Source: CAYGTK01 sp964352775
Lineage (GTDB): Bacteria > Bacteroidota > Bacteroidia > Chitinophagales > CAIOSU01
Assembly (NCBI GenBank): GCA_964352775.1
Contig: CAYGTK010000091.1
Span: forward strand, 1 to 15,689
Reading direction: 5' to 3'
Length of the DNA: 15,689 nt
A program made the translations under genes and the position numbers. The notes under the pieces were generated by a model. It was not told where the DNA came from. It worked only from the letters and a program-made list of their open reading frames with translations, and searched no databases. Positions 15,679 to 15,689 of this stretch are shown piece by piece. Every line of letters begins with the position of its first letter. Positions within the stretch are counted from its first letter, which is position 1.

Positions 15679-15689
15679 CGACTGATAGA

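Noticed and set aside
1..15689. CRISPR arrays, rRNA genes, complete insertion sequences or retron/toxin-antitoxin-like gene pairs
   Set aside because: I saw no spaced short repeats, no rRNA-like sequence, no full transposase with terminal repeats and no small defence-type gene pairs on reading through the window.

Overview
The window looks like chromosome of a member of the Bacteroidota, probably a marine flavobacterium-like lineage; I cannot place the genus. The evidence is three proteins with C-terminal type IX secretion (T9SS type A) sorting domains, LytS/LytTR two-component genes, a lipoprotein with a Bacteroidota-style surface-export signal, AT-rich sequence, and A/T-rich leaders without Shine-Dalgarno sites. 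Most of the window is host-type surface, signalling and export genes.

Layout, left to right. (1) 2-2698: the 3' part of a large secreted ASPIC/UnbV-PKD protein with a T9SS tail, closed by a strong terminator. (2) 2796-5675: a propeller-type sensor histidine kinase with no response regulator beside it. (3) 5676-6223: mostly non-coding; it holds a short but uninterrupted piece of the 3' end of comM (yifB, Mg-chelatase-like ATPase) on the minus strand. (4) 6224-8360: a two-gene operon of an exported thioredoxin-like protein and a secreted haem c / dicopper monooxygenase-like protein, then a strong terminator. (5) 8533-10101: an unassigned secreted T9SS protein. (6) 10275-11998: a translationally coupled membrane histidine kinase and LytTR response regulator. 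(7) 12000-12914, minus: an M43-family metalloprotease lipoprotein that ends 1 bp from the convergent regulator gene. (8) 13128-13502: a small exported LTXXQ/Spy-like protein with its own promoter candidate and terminator. (9) 13593-15554, minus: a large serine recombinase reading in frame into the last third of ComM. (10) 15632-15678: the 3' half of a tRNA-Asn with no matching 5' half.

The most interesting part is the mobile-element scar tissue. A serine recombinase element appears to have integrated into comM at the codons for NPCPCG, removing the Walker A/B part of the ATPase and producing a recombinase-ComM chimera. The fusion depends on the length of a C7 tract just before the junction: one more C would end the recombinase a few codons later. 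A second, diverged copy of the same 222-bp comM end lies 7.6 kb away in the same orientation, with almost only synonymous differences. With the tRNA-Asn 3' half at the right edge, this suggests repeated integration or replacement around a competence gene. Whether the 7.6 kb between the two comM ends was acquired or is ancestral cannot be decided from this window.
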